Source of the DNA: Lytechinus variegatus
Taxonomy: Eukaryota > Echinodermata > Echinoidea > Temnopleuroida > Toxopneustidae
DNA: 64,000 nt
Reading direction: 5' to 3'
Assembly (NCBI RefSeq): GCF_018143015.1
Contig: NC_054746.1
Span: 34,132,830 to 34,196,829, forward strand
The notes beneath the pieces were generated by a model. The model was given only the letters and a program-made list of their open reading frames with translations. It made no database searches and was not told where the DNA came from. This document shows, one piece after another, positions 39,721 to 52,200 of the stretch; within the stretch, counting starts at the first letter, position 1, and every line of letters begins with the position of its first letter. The position numbers were made by a program, and so were the translations under genes.

Positions 39721-40387
39721 ATCACCACAGCACTTAATAGTGAAATGTTCAGCAGAAAAAAATACATGGGAGTAATAGAACCCAATATTCACAATACTTT
39801 TTTAGTAGACTCTTTATTTTCTATGTAACAATGTGATAAACTTGATCACAACTAAAATTACGAAGTAACACATAATTTTCTGTTATATCTTACAAACAGT
39901 ATAGCAGCCTAGCATAACAAAAACATGGTCTTGTTATGCTGTTGAAAAAAACATACATAAAGAAAATCAAATAGTGCACCATTCCTGGTATATTTGTTTA
40001 CTATTTACATATTCACAAATTCATGTGTGCCCAGTCATACTTTTGCCTCTTAGTATTAAAAGCAATTGCCAGTCCAACTTCAGACAAATAATTCCTGCTA
40101 TACTTACTTAAAGCCTGCTATATTTGTATACTATTTGTACATATTCAAATATTCATGTGTGCCCATACTATATTTGTTGATTTGTAACTCCGATTGAGAA
40201 TCCTCTGCTTTGGTGTGAAATGAATGTAACAATATAGACAATCTTAAAACTACAATAGCAACCATACAAATTAACATGTAATAATTAATTGCCCCTTTTG
40301 GTTTAAGAATATACATTTCAAAATTTATTGCATATATATTTGATTGCCATGACAACTAACTTAACCCTAACTTAAGTAGAGGGCTCT

Positions 40388-40966
40388 TTCAAGGTTAAGT
40401 CCACCCCAGGAAAATGCTAACTTGAATACATAGAGAAAAATCAAACTAGCATAGTGCTAAAACTTTCATCAAAATCGGATGTAAAATAAAGTTTTGAAAT
40501 TTTAAATTTTCGTTTATTTTTCACAAAACAGTGATATGCGCAAATAGGTAAGTCGATGATGCCCATCACTATTTCTTTTTTTTTTTGAATAATAAATATT
40601 TCACTTTTTAAATAGATTTGATTTGACAATAAGGACCAACTTGACTGAACCATATTAGCATTAAACAATGATAATTCCACATGTTCAGGGAGGAAGTAAT
40701 CGTTGTATTACTCGACAATGAGGAGAAAATTAGAATATTTCATATAGTAAAATACAAAAAAATAGTGAGTGGATAACATCATAGTCTCCTCATTTGCATA
40801 CCAGCCAGGATTTGCAGATAACTGTTTTGTGAAATTAAGCGAAACTTTAAAATGTCAAAACTTTCTAATTTTACATCCGACTTTGATGAAATTTTCAGTG
40901 TTATGCTTGTTGGATTTCTCTCTTTTTATTCAAATCAACTTTTTGTTGGAGTGGACTTGTCTTTTC
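40388..40966. mobile_element. MITE-like inverted-repeat element, family A copy 2
   Basis: The left end AAGGTTAAGTCCACCCCAGG and right end TTGGAGTGGACTTGTCTTT are diverged inverses, with inner arms 'atcaaaatcggatgtaaaat' / 'attttacatccgactttgat'. It matches the copy at 3,648-4,205. It is absent from the left foldback arm, so it inserted after arm duplication. Confidence 0.85.
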
Positions 40967-43159
40967 AGCACTCCCTTAAAATTTTGTTTTATAAATAAAA
41001 ACAAGCTAAGTACGGTTTGCAATCCATGTTGTCTGAACTAAGTCAAACAGCTGGAAAGATGAAATGAAGTATGAAATGAATAATTGACAAAATTATTGTA
41101 ATTTCAAATATTTGAAGATCTGCAGTCTGCACCTCTTGATAATAAAACAAATTCGACCATTTTCAATCTTCACCTTGTCTTGAACAATTTAGAAGCAAAT
41201 ATAATCAAAGTTAAGTTAATTTGCTAAACACACTAGAACCATACCTGGTATCTTCTGGAAGATTTACATAACATAAAGGATCCACATACATACCCAAAAA
41301 TTAATTTGAAATGTTTCAACTTATACGAAACCTATAAGTAAAATAAGTAAAATTTTTGTTCCATTCAAACAATGTATAAAGAAAAAAAAGTAAATTCATT
41401 ATCTAATTCAATTGTCCTTTCTTTCTTTTAAAGAATTTCAAAATACCCCCCAAAAATAAATTTCACTTTGATATGCCTGCATGAAGTGCACAAAAATTGA
41501 TTTATTGTATCTATAAAGCTGTATTTACCTCATCGATCAGGGGACTGCCGCTCTGATGCCCAAGTCATTGGAACTCGGTAATATTACTGCTCGTGAAAGA
41601 AATGGAATGGCCATCGCTTTTCGAGTATGAAACTTCTTCTCCTCATCCCTGGTACAGGCACAGCCCAAGTGCTTGTATCCTCCAGAAGACCCGTTGTTAC
41701 CAATGGAAGTTGCATTAAAAAAAGCTGGCACAGTAATCGATAACGAAAAACAAATTTTTAGACTTTGATAAAAAGTTAAGTTTTTCAATTTCGGCAGAAT
41801 ACATTTCATTTTTCAATAAACTATTCAATTTTGATAATTATTAATACCCAATCTATTGTCACTTGTTAACCCCCCCACTGCTCTTCAAAACTTAGGAAAC
41901 AATAAAAAATTGTGATAGTTATTTAAGAACAAAAATAAACAATGACACTTTCCTACAAAAATTGTAAACTTCATAACTAGTTACATATGCCGGCTACTGA
42001 GACATTTTCAAATCTATTTCCTTTTTAGTTACTAGTAGTGACATTAAAAAAACCTTTTAATAAGTGGAAGAAGCGTAAAAATACAAAAATAGCACACTCT
42101 CGCCACTGGAAAATATATCAAGAGACGGAAAATTAATTAAAATAAGTAAGTTGACCTCGCATAGCTAGTTGAGCCGACTGCCTCACTCAGTCACAATCAC
42201 AGCACAGCCGCTCGCCCAGCTGGCCGGCCGGCGAGGCGAAGCACCGTATCGGTGTCCTTTCCAGGTGAACTATCTCAAAAAGTTTGCATTAAGTATCAGT
42301 TTTGTGAAATGCAATAACTTTAAATAAGTAGAGGAAATGTGAAAATGGAATAGGAAAATACAAAATAGCACACACTCACCATTAAAATATCTCAAGTGAC
42401 GGAAAAATCAACTCAATTTGCAGACCTTGCCAAGGTGCACGAACACAGCTCGCCGGCGGTATCGGATTTTTCTCGTTGCAAGGGAACTCGCTTTATTTTC
42501 TTTCAAAATAGCTCAAAATGCACTGAAATGTCAATTTTCTGTCGAGAATGTATTGAAGAAACATGGATTATGCGGGAAAATACTTTTGAAGTAAAGTTTG
42601 AAATCTTATTTCATGAAATTTTGAAGAAGAATTCAAGTGGTCGAGTTGTCCGATTCAGAGCCAACCCTGGACAACTCGACCGGGACGAGTTGTCCAGGGC
42701 AGCGGGTCGGGCTGTCCAGGGTCGGGCTGTCCGGTGGTCGGGCTGTCCCGGCAAACAAAAACGTCACCGACATACCGGTAGGCCTACGTCGCTGTTATTT
42801 TTAGTGTTAGTGTTCGGAACTCGCACCTAAAATAGACAAATATTACACGTTTTACTGCATCAAAAGTTCAACTTACAGCAAATTCTTTTAGAGAAGACAT
42901 CTTCCTTTAGATTTAGAGGTGAGACGAAGAATTAATGATGTTTTCAACGATAGATTTTCACGTCTGCTTCTCACTCTCAAATGCAAGCAGAATCCCGGAA
43001 GACATTTGCCAGGGGAGCACTGTAAAGCTTTGCCCAAAAGAGGGAGACACTACTGAGATGTGAGGCGATCGAGGTCAAGTGGTCTGCCTGATCCTTTAAG
43101 GCCCCCGGGTTCAGACCTCGCATTTATCGACTACAAATTAGGATACCCTGTGGTATAGT

Positions 43160-43860
43160 GTGCCCATAATTCATGGCGCTGGGAAGCAGGGATGCTGGGG
43201 TGAAGCACCCCCAAGATTTTCTAGGGGTGCTAGGTGTTTTATTCTCCATCATGGGCAGAAATCCCAGGGGGGACGTGTCCCCCCTACCCAAAATAGTAGG
43301 GGGGGGGGCACAATATCAAATGTCCCCCTACTATTTGTGGTCTTATATGATGGTAAGAAATACATCATTCAAAATCGAAATAAAACATGTATTTTAAGAC
43401 AAGATGACATTACTTTGTGATAACCTTTTTTTTTTTTGCTTGTCAAATTTTCCAGCCACTTGTCCCCCTACATTTTGGGAAAGATTTCCGCCCATTTTTC
43501 TCCATAGGCAGCACCTCCAGTAATTCTGGTAGGTGTGGGAAATTGAAAAATAATTAGTAGTGAGACCCCTCCCCCCCCCTTTTTTTTTGCTTGTCAAATT
43601 TCTCTTGGACATAATGAGCTTCGTGTTGTCGAAGCCTTTTTTTTTTGTTAAATTGCTTTTCAAATTCTCTGGACCTATTAAGTGAATTTCCAGGAGTCGG
43701 TAGTCTAAAGAAAAAGAGGGAATAATTTATGTAGTGAAAACCCTTTGTTTTTTTTTGCTTGTCAAATTTCTGTGCAACAAAATGACCTTCATTTTGTAGT
43801 ATAACCTTTATTTTCAAATTCACATTGACACCCCCAGTAAAAAAATAATTGCCAGGGCCC
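43160..43860. repeat. Composite repeat with recurring TTTTTTGCTTGTCAAATTT units
   Basis: TTTTTTTGCTTGTCAAATTT recurs near 43,432, 43,582 and 43,753, each preceded by a short AACC or GACCCC block and twice followed by a '...aatgagcttc' / '...aatgaccttc' block. A further upstream segment pairs 'gtgtcccccctacc' with 'aatagtaggggggg'. Non-coding; the family is not recognised. Confidence 0.6.
43684..43729 (-). repeat. 46-bp copy of an intron/exon junction from the CFAP97-annexin gene
   Basis: The sequence matches 46,757-46,803, the acceptor of the last exon, with about two changes. Shared words are GAATTTCCAGGAG and GGTAGTCTAAAGAAAAAGAG. It lies about 2.5 kb past the gene's stop codon and is too short to encode anything. 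Confidence 0.75.
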
Positions 43861-43867
43861 TGCCATA

Positions 43868-44030
43868 ATTTATTACTGAGAATAAGCATCTTTTGACATG
43901 ACCCTTTTTACCACCTTGACCCGTACAGGCCTATGATACTGCCTTAAAAACCCTTGTCTCTCTCTTTCAGTGTCTGTCTCAATTATCCATTTCCCTCTAG
44001 TTTTCAGTTTAGTCTTCTCTAGCTGTAGCC
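43868..44030 (+). repeat. Direct repeat, right copy (pair with 29,345-29,515)
   Basis: Same orientation as the left copy with few substitutions and a small gap in the CT-rich part. See the left copy. Confidence 0.75.
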
Positions 44031-44269
44031 CCCTGTCGATGTCTTTCTTTCTTTCTAGATTTTTCTCCATGCATTCATCCGCACCCTTCCTCTATAAACC
44101 TCACTACCTACCCCCCCCCTTATAGGATAAAACAAAGTAATAAGAAATTACAAAAAAAAATCAGCATTCAACCTTCTTTGCCTGTTCTTCAATAAGTTTA
44201 TTTTCTTTTTGGGGGGATATATAAGCATGAAAGTTTCTACCATGTTTTTATTGATATTGATCCACCACG

Positions 44270-44363
44270 TGGACTATCTATCAAGTATACATGTACATTA
44301 AAAAAAAGTATACATGTACATACATATTTACGTACTTATATACTGTACTTGGTAGATAGTCCA
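44270..44363. repeat. Hairpin with 18-bp arms around TACATGTACAT repeats
   Basis: TGGACTATCTATCAAGTA (44,270-44,287) is reverse-complemented at 44,346-44,363 with one mismatch. The ~58-bp loop holds two TATACATGTACAT words. It may be a very small inverted-repeat element. A (CT)n run follows at about 44,380-44,404. Confidence 0.7.
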
Positions 44364-44372
44364 TGTATCTTC

Positions 44373-44405
<33 letters not shown>

Positions 44406-46218
44406 ACTCTTTCACACTTTTCATATAAATTTTTACTGTTTTTAGTTGTAATGCAACTAGCTCATCATCAATGAAACACTAACAATTCTTTTTTATTCAT
44501 GTTATTTATTTACAAAATACAATAAGTTAAAATTTAAAGTTCATGTAGTATGATACAACATTACAAAATGGTGATCAAAGCAATACATACATTATCAAAT
44601 TAGATTTGATTGAAATAATTTGAAAAATGGCCATGATCATGATGAGTGTATAAGGCAATAAAAATAAATCATCAATTTTAAATTGGTGCATGTGTAAATT
44701 TTCATGTACAAAATATAAATTTGCATCACAAGATTAACACACAGTGATACATGACAGTGTATACTCCATATCAACAGTTTTTTACAAATAAAAATTACAT
44801 TTCTGCCAGATCATAAAAATACTTTGTATTTCATGAGTTAAGGACACTTAAGTCATATTGAAGACTTGTATGACAATCATACAGAATTTCTTGATAAAGC
44901 TAAACTTTATCAAGAGCCACATACGGATTACAAGTTGAATTATTCAAGATCCTAAATCAAATATTCTTAAAATTTATTTGTGACATAAAAAAAATGATTA
45001 TAAATGTATAGGCCTTAAGGCTTCAAATCTCTGTTATTGATATCCAATGATGAAGACAGGTTGAAAGTCTACTCTCTAAATTTCATGGATTAAAAATAAA
45101 TCCAGATGTCGGGTGTAGATGAGTTTTGAACAATGACAAGCTGCCACTTAGATCCAGGTGAGGCATTTTTATTTTTAAATTGAGACATGCCTCAACAAAA
45201 TAATTGATTTAAGAATACCTCTGTTATAATTTCCAAGATCTGATTTTTTTTTACTAAATCCAATCATGGATATATTGTCTTTAGAACATTAATTTGTCAT
45301 AATGCAAAAAATAACAACAAATATGCATTCATACACCTGTAGAACAGAAAGCAATATATATATAAACATAATAAGGCTCTATGGAGATGGTCAAGATGAA
45401 TATGTGAAAAATAAAAAAATATATGCATCTTAACAAAATTCAGAAAGGTATCTATTTGCACTACCCATAATGAATGAAGGAGGGAAAGAGAGAGAGTAAG
45501 AGAAAGAGTAAGATATAAACATATTTTTTTTTTTAGTGAATAAATAAAATCACAACATAATGTATAGAATCACTAGATATATATCTGAGGGGTTAATATC
45601 TGTGCATTGTATGATCTCTTTACGACACAATTACTCAAAATGGATAATCATCTATAATTTAGGTTAAACATACAAGGATATTGTTAACCTGAATACAGAT
45701 TCTGGTCCAGAATCAGCAATGATTTGGGATTTTATATACTTTATTATGATATTCAAATATGAATTCTAACTAAGAAATGCTAGATAGGTCATATTTTGTC
45801 AATCAAATGCAGATGTAAGGGCACTTTGTAAACAAAAAAAGCATGCTGATTGGTGGGATTGCTAGTGCATAGTATTGCTTGGGTTAATATAACTCTTATC
45901 TCAAAATCACTTATTTACTGTGAAGAAACAGATGACCTACTGAACACAAGATATATCCTGTCTAAGGTCTCTCTCTATCTTACAAAATGAAGATACAACA
46001 TCATCCCAAAGAAACCACTCTCGTTATTTCCGGTGTTATGGCATCAATGCTTTGTAACTTTGTTGGATATTTCAATTTTGAGCTACATAATTTGTCATTT
46101 CAGGAGCAATACACCTCTCTGAAGGTTACTTCATTCAGCAACACATACATTCTAGATATGGATGTGATGGCTTTCCATAGTTTTTAAATAAATAATTTCA
46201 AATTCTTTATGCAGCTCA

Positions 46219-49200
46219 TCATGATAAAGTTCCTTGCTCTTGATCCTCTTTGGGTTTCATCTCAATCTCCTTTCCATATTCTTCCACTTTACCTTCTTCC
46301 TCCTTCACCTCTTCTTTCACTTCACTCTCTGCTGACATGTCCTCTGATGTTTGTTCTGTAGCACTCAGAGACTTCATCTCTGCTTCGGACCTCTCCTCTG
46401 GTTTTTCCTCTTTCTCCATCCCATCTTTGTTATCATTTTCATCTTCACCCTTCTCACCCTCTTCCGTGGGTGCATTCTCAGGAGTCTCTTTCTCTGCAGA
46501 TGCCTCTCCTTGGGACTCCTCATCCTTCTCCATTTTCTTCTCTTCCTTCTCTTCATCCATCTTGGCTTGATCTTCCTTTTCAGTAGTTGATTTCTCCTCC
46601 ACCTTCTTCTTGGTCGGTGGTTGTGCTTTTGAGGTTTCTTTTGAGGGTTTGGCTGGTTTGGGTGGAGTCGCCTTTCGTGGGGGTGTTGTGGTTTTCCTGC
46701 TGATGGCCGATGCCCCTACTCCAGTCTTGGTTCCAGGAGCTTGTCTGGACTTTCCAGAATTTCCAGGAGAGTTGGTAGTCTAAAGAAAAAGAGGGAATAA
46801 TTTGTTTATCATGATTATGATTTCAAAAAGAGATGGAACTAGACAGCTTCAATATTAAGCTCACAAGCTTAATTTCTTGTAATAATCTGATACAGAAAAT
46901 CATCATTTTAAATGAAATAAGAAGCTTTCAAATACCAATCATGTAGTAACCTTCACAATAATTATTATGGAATGGTATTTAAGGAGTATGGACAATAGGA
47001 TTACAATATGATATTTTCATGAAAGAAGATTAATGAGTATTTTTTCACATCCCCCTGTCTATTTGCAGGAAAGTAAAAAGTTTGATTCACCACAGGTTTA
47101 GAAAAAAATACTCCTCTAATAGACTAATTCATTACCTGTTTAGACTTTGCACCTGCTGATCTATTTGGAGAACCTGGAGTGCCCTTTCTGGTGTCATTGC
47201 TCTTTATGGTACTCTTCACTAGGGGGTTACTGGCAGGTACCTTGGCACCGGTGTTAGGTGTAGGGCGTTTCAAGGGCCTCTGCTGGGAAGGTTTAGGAGG
47301 TCCACCAGTCTGCTTTTCAGCTTCTTGTGAGTCAGATCCTCCTGGCTCCTCTTCTTTAGTCTAGAAATGAATTTAATTTTCAAATAGGTTTGGATTAACT
47401 TTTATCACATTTCTGCATTAAATAGAATAAGAATAAAGTAATTGCCAGGGTTGCTTCTTGAGCTTCTTGTGAGTCAGACCCTCCTGGTTCCTCTTCTTTA
47501 GTCTAGAAATGAATTAAATTTACAAATAGCTTTGGATTAACTTTTATAATCACATTTCTGCATTAAATAGAATAAGAATAAAGCATTGCTGGGGTTGCAA
47601 CAGTTTTTATCAATAATTTTGAAAAAAAAAAAATTAATGAAATCTAGTAAAGATTTTTTTTTTTCTTGAAAAAAATGAGGCCACGTACTGCATCAGGTCA
47701 AAAGTGTTTATAAGAACACCAGTCAGTGTTCTGAGAGACCCACACTCTTAGGTGTTAAAATATACCATGGAGTTTGGACATATATGTGTCACAAATCACA
47801 TCTCATACTGGTAGAGAGAATAGAGCTTACTTGGTCCTGTTTTTGAAATGCTCCATGGACCTGGACCATCTGGACCAGGGCCATCTTGAAGGAGGCTTTG
47901 CACTTCTGTTCAATCGCTTCCATCAAGGTCTGCTGATATAGTTTTTTGTAACTCCGTCTGATGTATGGAAGGTCCAGCTGCACAATGAAAAGAAATTAAA
48001 AAAAATCAGTATCCTTTTCTCTAACTATGCGCTGCCATTAAAATCATAGATTGCCTTCATCTGGGTCTGTTTATAAAGCATTCTTTAAATCCAGGTCCAC
48101 TTGATGTATTGAAAATCAAGCTATAAAATAGCACAAGGGAATTAATCAACACATGGGGAAAATATTCCATCTGGGGTACTATATTCTGTACAATTATATA
48201 ATCAAAGGGCAAAATTTTGACCCCAAGATGAGTCAACATGGAAGTCATAAAAAAAAGATAAAATGAGAGTGAGAGGAAGAGGCATGCTCTTCTCTTTTCT
48301 ACAGGCTGGTGCTTTTTTGTCTCGTTTTCAGTTTGGTCAATGGAAATAATCACACTCTTGTAGTTCATGATAGATTGCAATTTAGGGTAATTTCGATTGC
48401 TGTTACATGTAATATAATGAAATGACAATATAGCAAATCATATATGATGCAAGCCTACCTCTGATCGGGTGATGATGATTCTAATGAGTGTCATGTCATC
48501 TGCTTCTCCAGTCAGTGATGCATGGATACGTTCAGCAAGGAATTGAGTATTGCTATTCATACATTTCACTGTAACAAAAAAGGTCATATGATATATATAT
48601 CTTATTTAAAATATTCATACATTACATAAACATAGCATGTGTCATCTTCTTTGGCAAATTTATTTGAACAATGCTCATACCTGAATAAATGTACGGTATC
48701 CAATACATCTTTGTACAAGATGGGCCTGGTGTATAATTCTTCTTAAGTCAAGGATGAGCCAAGCATTTTAGCATATGGAAAGTGATCTATCCTTAATCTT
48801 TTCACTACCACACATGTATCTTTCAACTTTTCAATAATTTCTAAATAAGCCTAATCAATTCTACATAAATATGTTAATACTGCTAACGGGAACTAATGAC
48901 ACATGATTCGCAGAGGATAAATGATTAGCTAAAAAGTATGGGAATGATTTTATATAAAGCTAGCTAAACCCAAATCATTTGTGAATAGGTTCTCAGAAAC
49001 TTACCTAGACAGAGCATTGCATCTCTAAAATCCCCAAAGAGTGACTTTTCTAATTCTTTTACCAGATTTGAGTTGGTTAGCTGTAGATTTAAACACAAAA
49101 ATAATGGGTATATGTTAGATCATATACATTTTCTTCATAAAAGCAACAACCTGTCTCCCTCAAAACTGAGCGGATTAATCACAAGTTTGTAAGGGTTAAT

Positions 49201-52200
49201 GTGCCCATTAAAAGTAGAATATGATATACTCTTTTGGCAAATCATATATGTTTGATAATATAGATATGCTAAAACATTTATTTAGAAGACCACGCTATTA
49301 TAACTCTTGAGGAAACAGTGTGTTGCCTATTACTTCTTAGTCAAGCACAGTCATTTTAAAAAATAAATATATAAATCAATTAACTTAATCATCACATCAA
49401 CAAACACACATAATCATTCATGATTATGACAATGCCTCACAGATACACATATTTAGTGGTCATTTGAGTTTGAAATATGTAAGAATAGTTCTGAAAAGAG
49501 GTTCTATAGAATCAAACATTAAAGGATTTTTTTTTAAGTCTGACATTGAAAAGGTAAGTGGCAGAGGTGAGTATCCGAGGAAGACTATAAATGAGTGAGC
49601 AGGATACACTGAATACAATGAAGCGGACTGAGAGAAAAAGAGCAATAAATACTTGCTATGACAAAACATGACAACTGCCATATAAACAGAAAATGAGTTC
49701 CCAATGTCTTTACATGTACCTATTTCTTCTTCAAGCAAATTTCACAGAAAATACCCACCATGCTGTGAAACATATGACTGGTTAATCACTATGCTAATAT
49801 GTAAATGACACAGTTTGCCCTTTTACAGGAAATTATACTTTAATACTTACTAACTCATTAAAAAAATATCCAAGTTAAAAAGGTAAATACAGCCATCCCA
49901 TAATACTACATACCTACATATCTAACAAACTGATTAATTCCATTAACTTTCATTTTATGGGAGGTTCTGAAGAAACACACTTCGATGTACCAATAAATTC
50001 ATTGAATACAAGAGCTGGTATTCTGAAAATGACTTTGTGTTATTTTAATTATTGTAGTGATCAGAAATGAGGTAAACTATTTACTTAACATTGTGTACTT
50101 TTAACTTGCATGCTGGTCTGTGGGTGCAATTTTTGTCTCTTCAACCGATCAAAGTATGCCTACAAAATCTGTTAATTTCACAAAATTTACAACAATAACG
50201 ATAAGATAAAAGACAATCTGATTTTCCCAATAAAAAACCAAGCTCTGTAAACTCCATTAGGAAGAATCATTATTAAATCAGTGCAAGGACCATTCACTTA
50301 CTTTATTATACTGCAAGAGAACCTCCCTGAAATGAAGCAGACTGGATGATTGGAGAAGTTCAGACATCTTCTCACTCCTGGGTGTCCATCTTTCATCTCC
50401 CGCATCCCGGAGTGCCTCAGCGTCTCGTAAAGCAGTCTCATCATCCACATCAACATTCTCTACTCTAACACCCTATGGGAGGATGGTTAAAATGAATACT
50501 ATTAAGGCATTCAAGTGCATAAACATGTAATGAAATTACACCAAGAAGATTTAGGAAAAACATGTTCTAATATATAAATCAGGGCTGTATTTACAGCTGT
50601 AGTTTCAAGACAATGAAATTATTATCTAAATTTTTTAAGAATTGATTAACTATCTGAATTCATTAATATTTTCATATTCATATGTACATAAAAAATATCT
50701 ACCAACCAATGATATTTTCCATTTACTTTGATGTATGTTTCATGAAGTCATATTTACCATGTCTTTTCATGACTTTTCGGTAAATAAAATTTCTCATTTA
50801 TTTAACTCTGATTCTTATAGATCATTTTATAGATCATGATGAACTGGTATTACAATAGTCCTGTCAGTATCTCTTTTCATTTTTGTTCAATTATTTCTTG
50901 AGTACAAAATTAATTTTTGGTTTTACTTACCTTTGAAAGAGCCAAAAATAAGTTCTTGAGTTTGCCTTTTATTTCTGCAGTAATGTCATCTTCTAAGGTG
51001 ACACCATACAACTTGTTGTACGCTTCTCTAATTAAACCAATAGCCTGCAAAAATAGAAAACCATCATATCACTATCATATACTAGTAAATTATCATAATT
51101 ACCATTAATTCTCAAACATTGTCAAAATGTTGAACATGGAAAACTGCCACTATAACATTGTAAGAAATGTAGGTGTTGTAGCACCACCTTTAGTGTCAAC
51201 CAGGTGAGGTGAAATGGTACCTGGCAGGATATTTCCTTGAAGGCACTGAGCACCAGTGACGGTAGCTCACACTAAAGCTGTGGTAATAAGAGCAGCACTT
51301 TGTGTCCTCAGGCCAAAAGTGCTTGATAAATTTAGCTATCATCATTATACAATGATTGTAATATCAACTCTTGTTGGCAACATGTTGAAATCTTAAAATG
51401 TGTTGTTAAAGAGTAGGTTCAATTGTAACTATTAAGAATGTAGTTTCGGATTATCATTACATAATCATGATTTGGTGGCAGCGGTGGGATTAAAATCTAC
51501 TGAAATGACTGATGCCTAAAACAACCTTCACTAAAATAGTCTAGATCACTCCCACCATTGCAACCATCATTATTTTCATCCTCACAGACATTATGGATGT
51601 CATAATCATGACAATTGTTGATATCATCATCAGCAGCAGCATCATTACTATCACCAATGCAAACTCACCACCACCACCAACACCGCCATCATCCTTGTAA
51701 ATACCATCATTACCAAAGACAACATCATCACCATCATCATCATAATTATCATCTTCATCATCATCATTGTCAATACCATCGTTATCAGCATCATCATAAT
51801 CATCATTTTCATCCTCACCACCACCACCATCATCATCATCATCTACTTACAGAATTACTTCTTGTGCAGAGTACCTCAATAATAGGTTCGACTAATGAAT
51901 CATCACCCTGTTGAATAAAAGAAACAGGAGGTAATTTCGAATTTGATGTCATCGAACAAATGTTTTGACCTAAATCTTGAGAGTTCCTATCATAGGACAC
52001 ACTTTCTAATATTTTAATAGAAATTGTATATCAAGTAAAATGAATTATTTTCATATGAAAATTTCATATATAAAGATAAACACAATTTTTCTTAGTAAAA
52101 CTTGCATGTAAAGTCTGCTCAAGGGATCAAGACATGTATATAACGATTTTTGTGAGAATGGTCTTTATGAAGACGCTCCTATAAGACATGTTTTAATAAT

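Larger units (their letters stand above)
30949..42748. mobile_element. ~11.8-kb foldback-like element with two ~4-kb inverted arms
   Basis: Sequence from 30,949 inward matches, in reverse complement, sequence from 42,748 inward. Both outer ends begin with short tandem GGACAGCCCGACC units, then a GACAACTCG / CGAGTTGTC block. The match can be followed through landmarks at 31,300/42,390, 31,985/41,720, 32,525/41,255, 33,120/41,170, 33,390/40,245, 33,660/39,790 and into satellite-like GAT repeats near 34,400/39,400. The outermost ~400 bp are almost identical; inner parts are clearly diverged. Long inverted arms with tandem subrepeats resemble foldback/Galileo-type DNA transposons, but I see no transposase and no clear target duplication. 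An inverted duplication of a dispersed repeat is the alternative. Confidence 0.65.
38750..42748 (-). repeat. Right arm of the inverted repeat
   Basis: Mirror of 30,949-34,975. Its private insertion is the family A element at 40,388-40,966. An exon-like open frame on the minus strand (41,809-41,537) corresponds to 31,980-32,115 in the left arm, and an open frame on the plus strand (42,396-42,830) corresponds to the left arm's minus-strand frame. Inner boundary approximate. Confidence 0.65.
42749..46218. other. Gene-free interval right of the foldback element
   Basis: It holds a composite of poly-T repeats (43,160-43,860), a fragment copied from the neighbouring gene (43,684-43,729), a direct repeat (43,868-44,030), a hairpin (44,270-44,363) and a (CT)n run. 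44,410-46,218 is plain AT-rich sequence downstream of the CFAP97-annexin gene, in which I see no gene. Confidence 0.6.

Noticed and set aside
30949-42748. Retroviral, Polinton or other virus-like origin of the foldback structure
   Set aside because: No capsid, polymerase, integrase or envelope-like segment and no long direct terminal repeats at its edges; the arms are inverted.
46250-46590. Plus-strand Ser/Phe-rich frames opposite the last exon of the CFAP97-annexin gene
   Set aside because: They are antisense shadows of the Glu/Lys-rich tail; the minus-strand frame continues in phase from a real acceptor.
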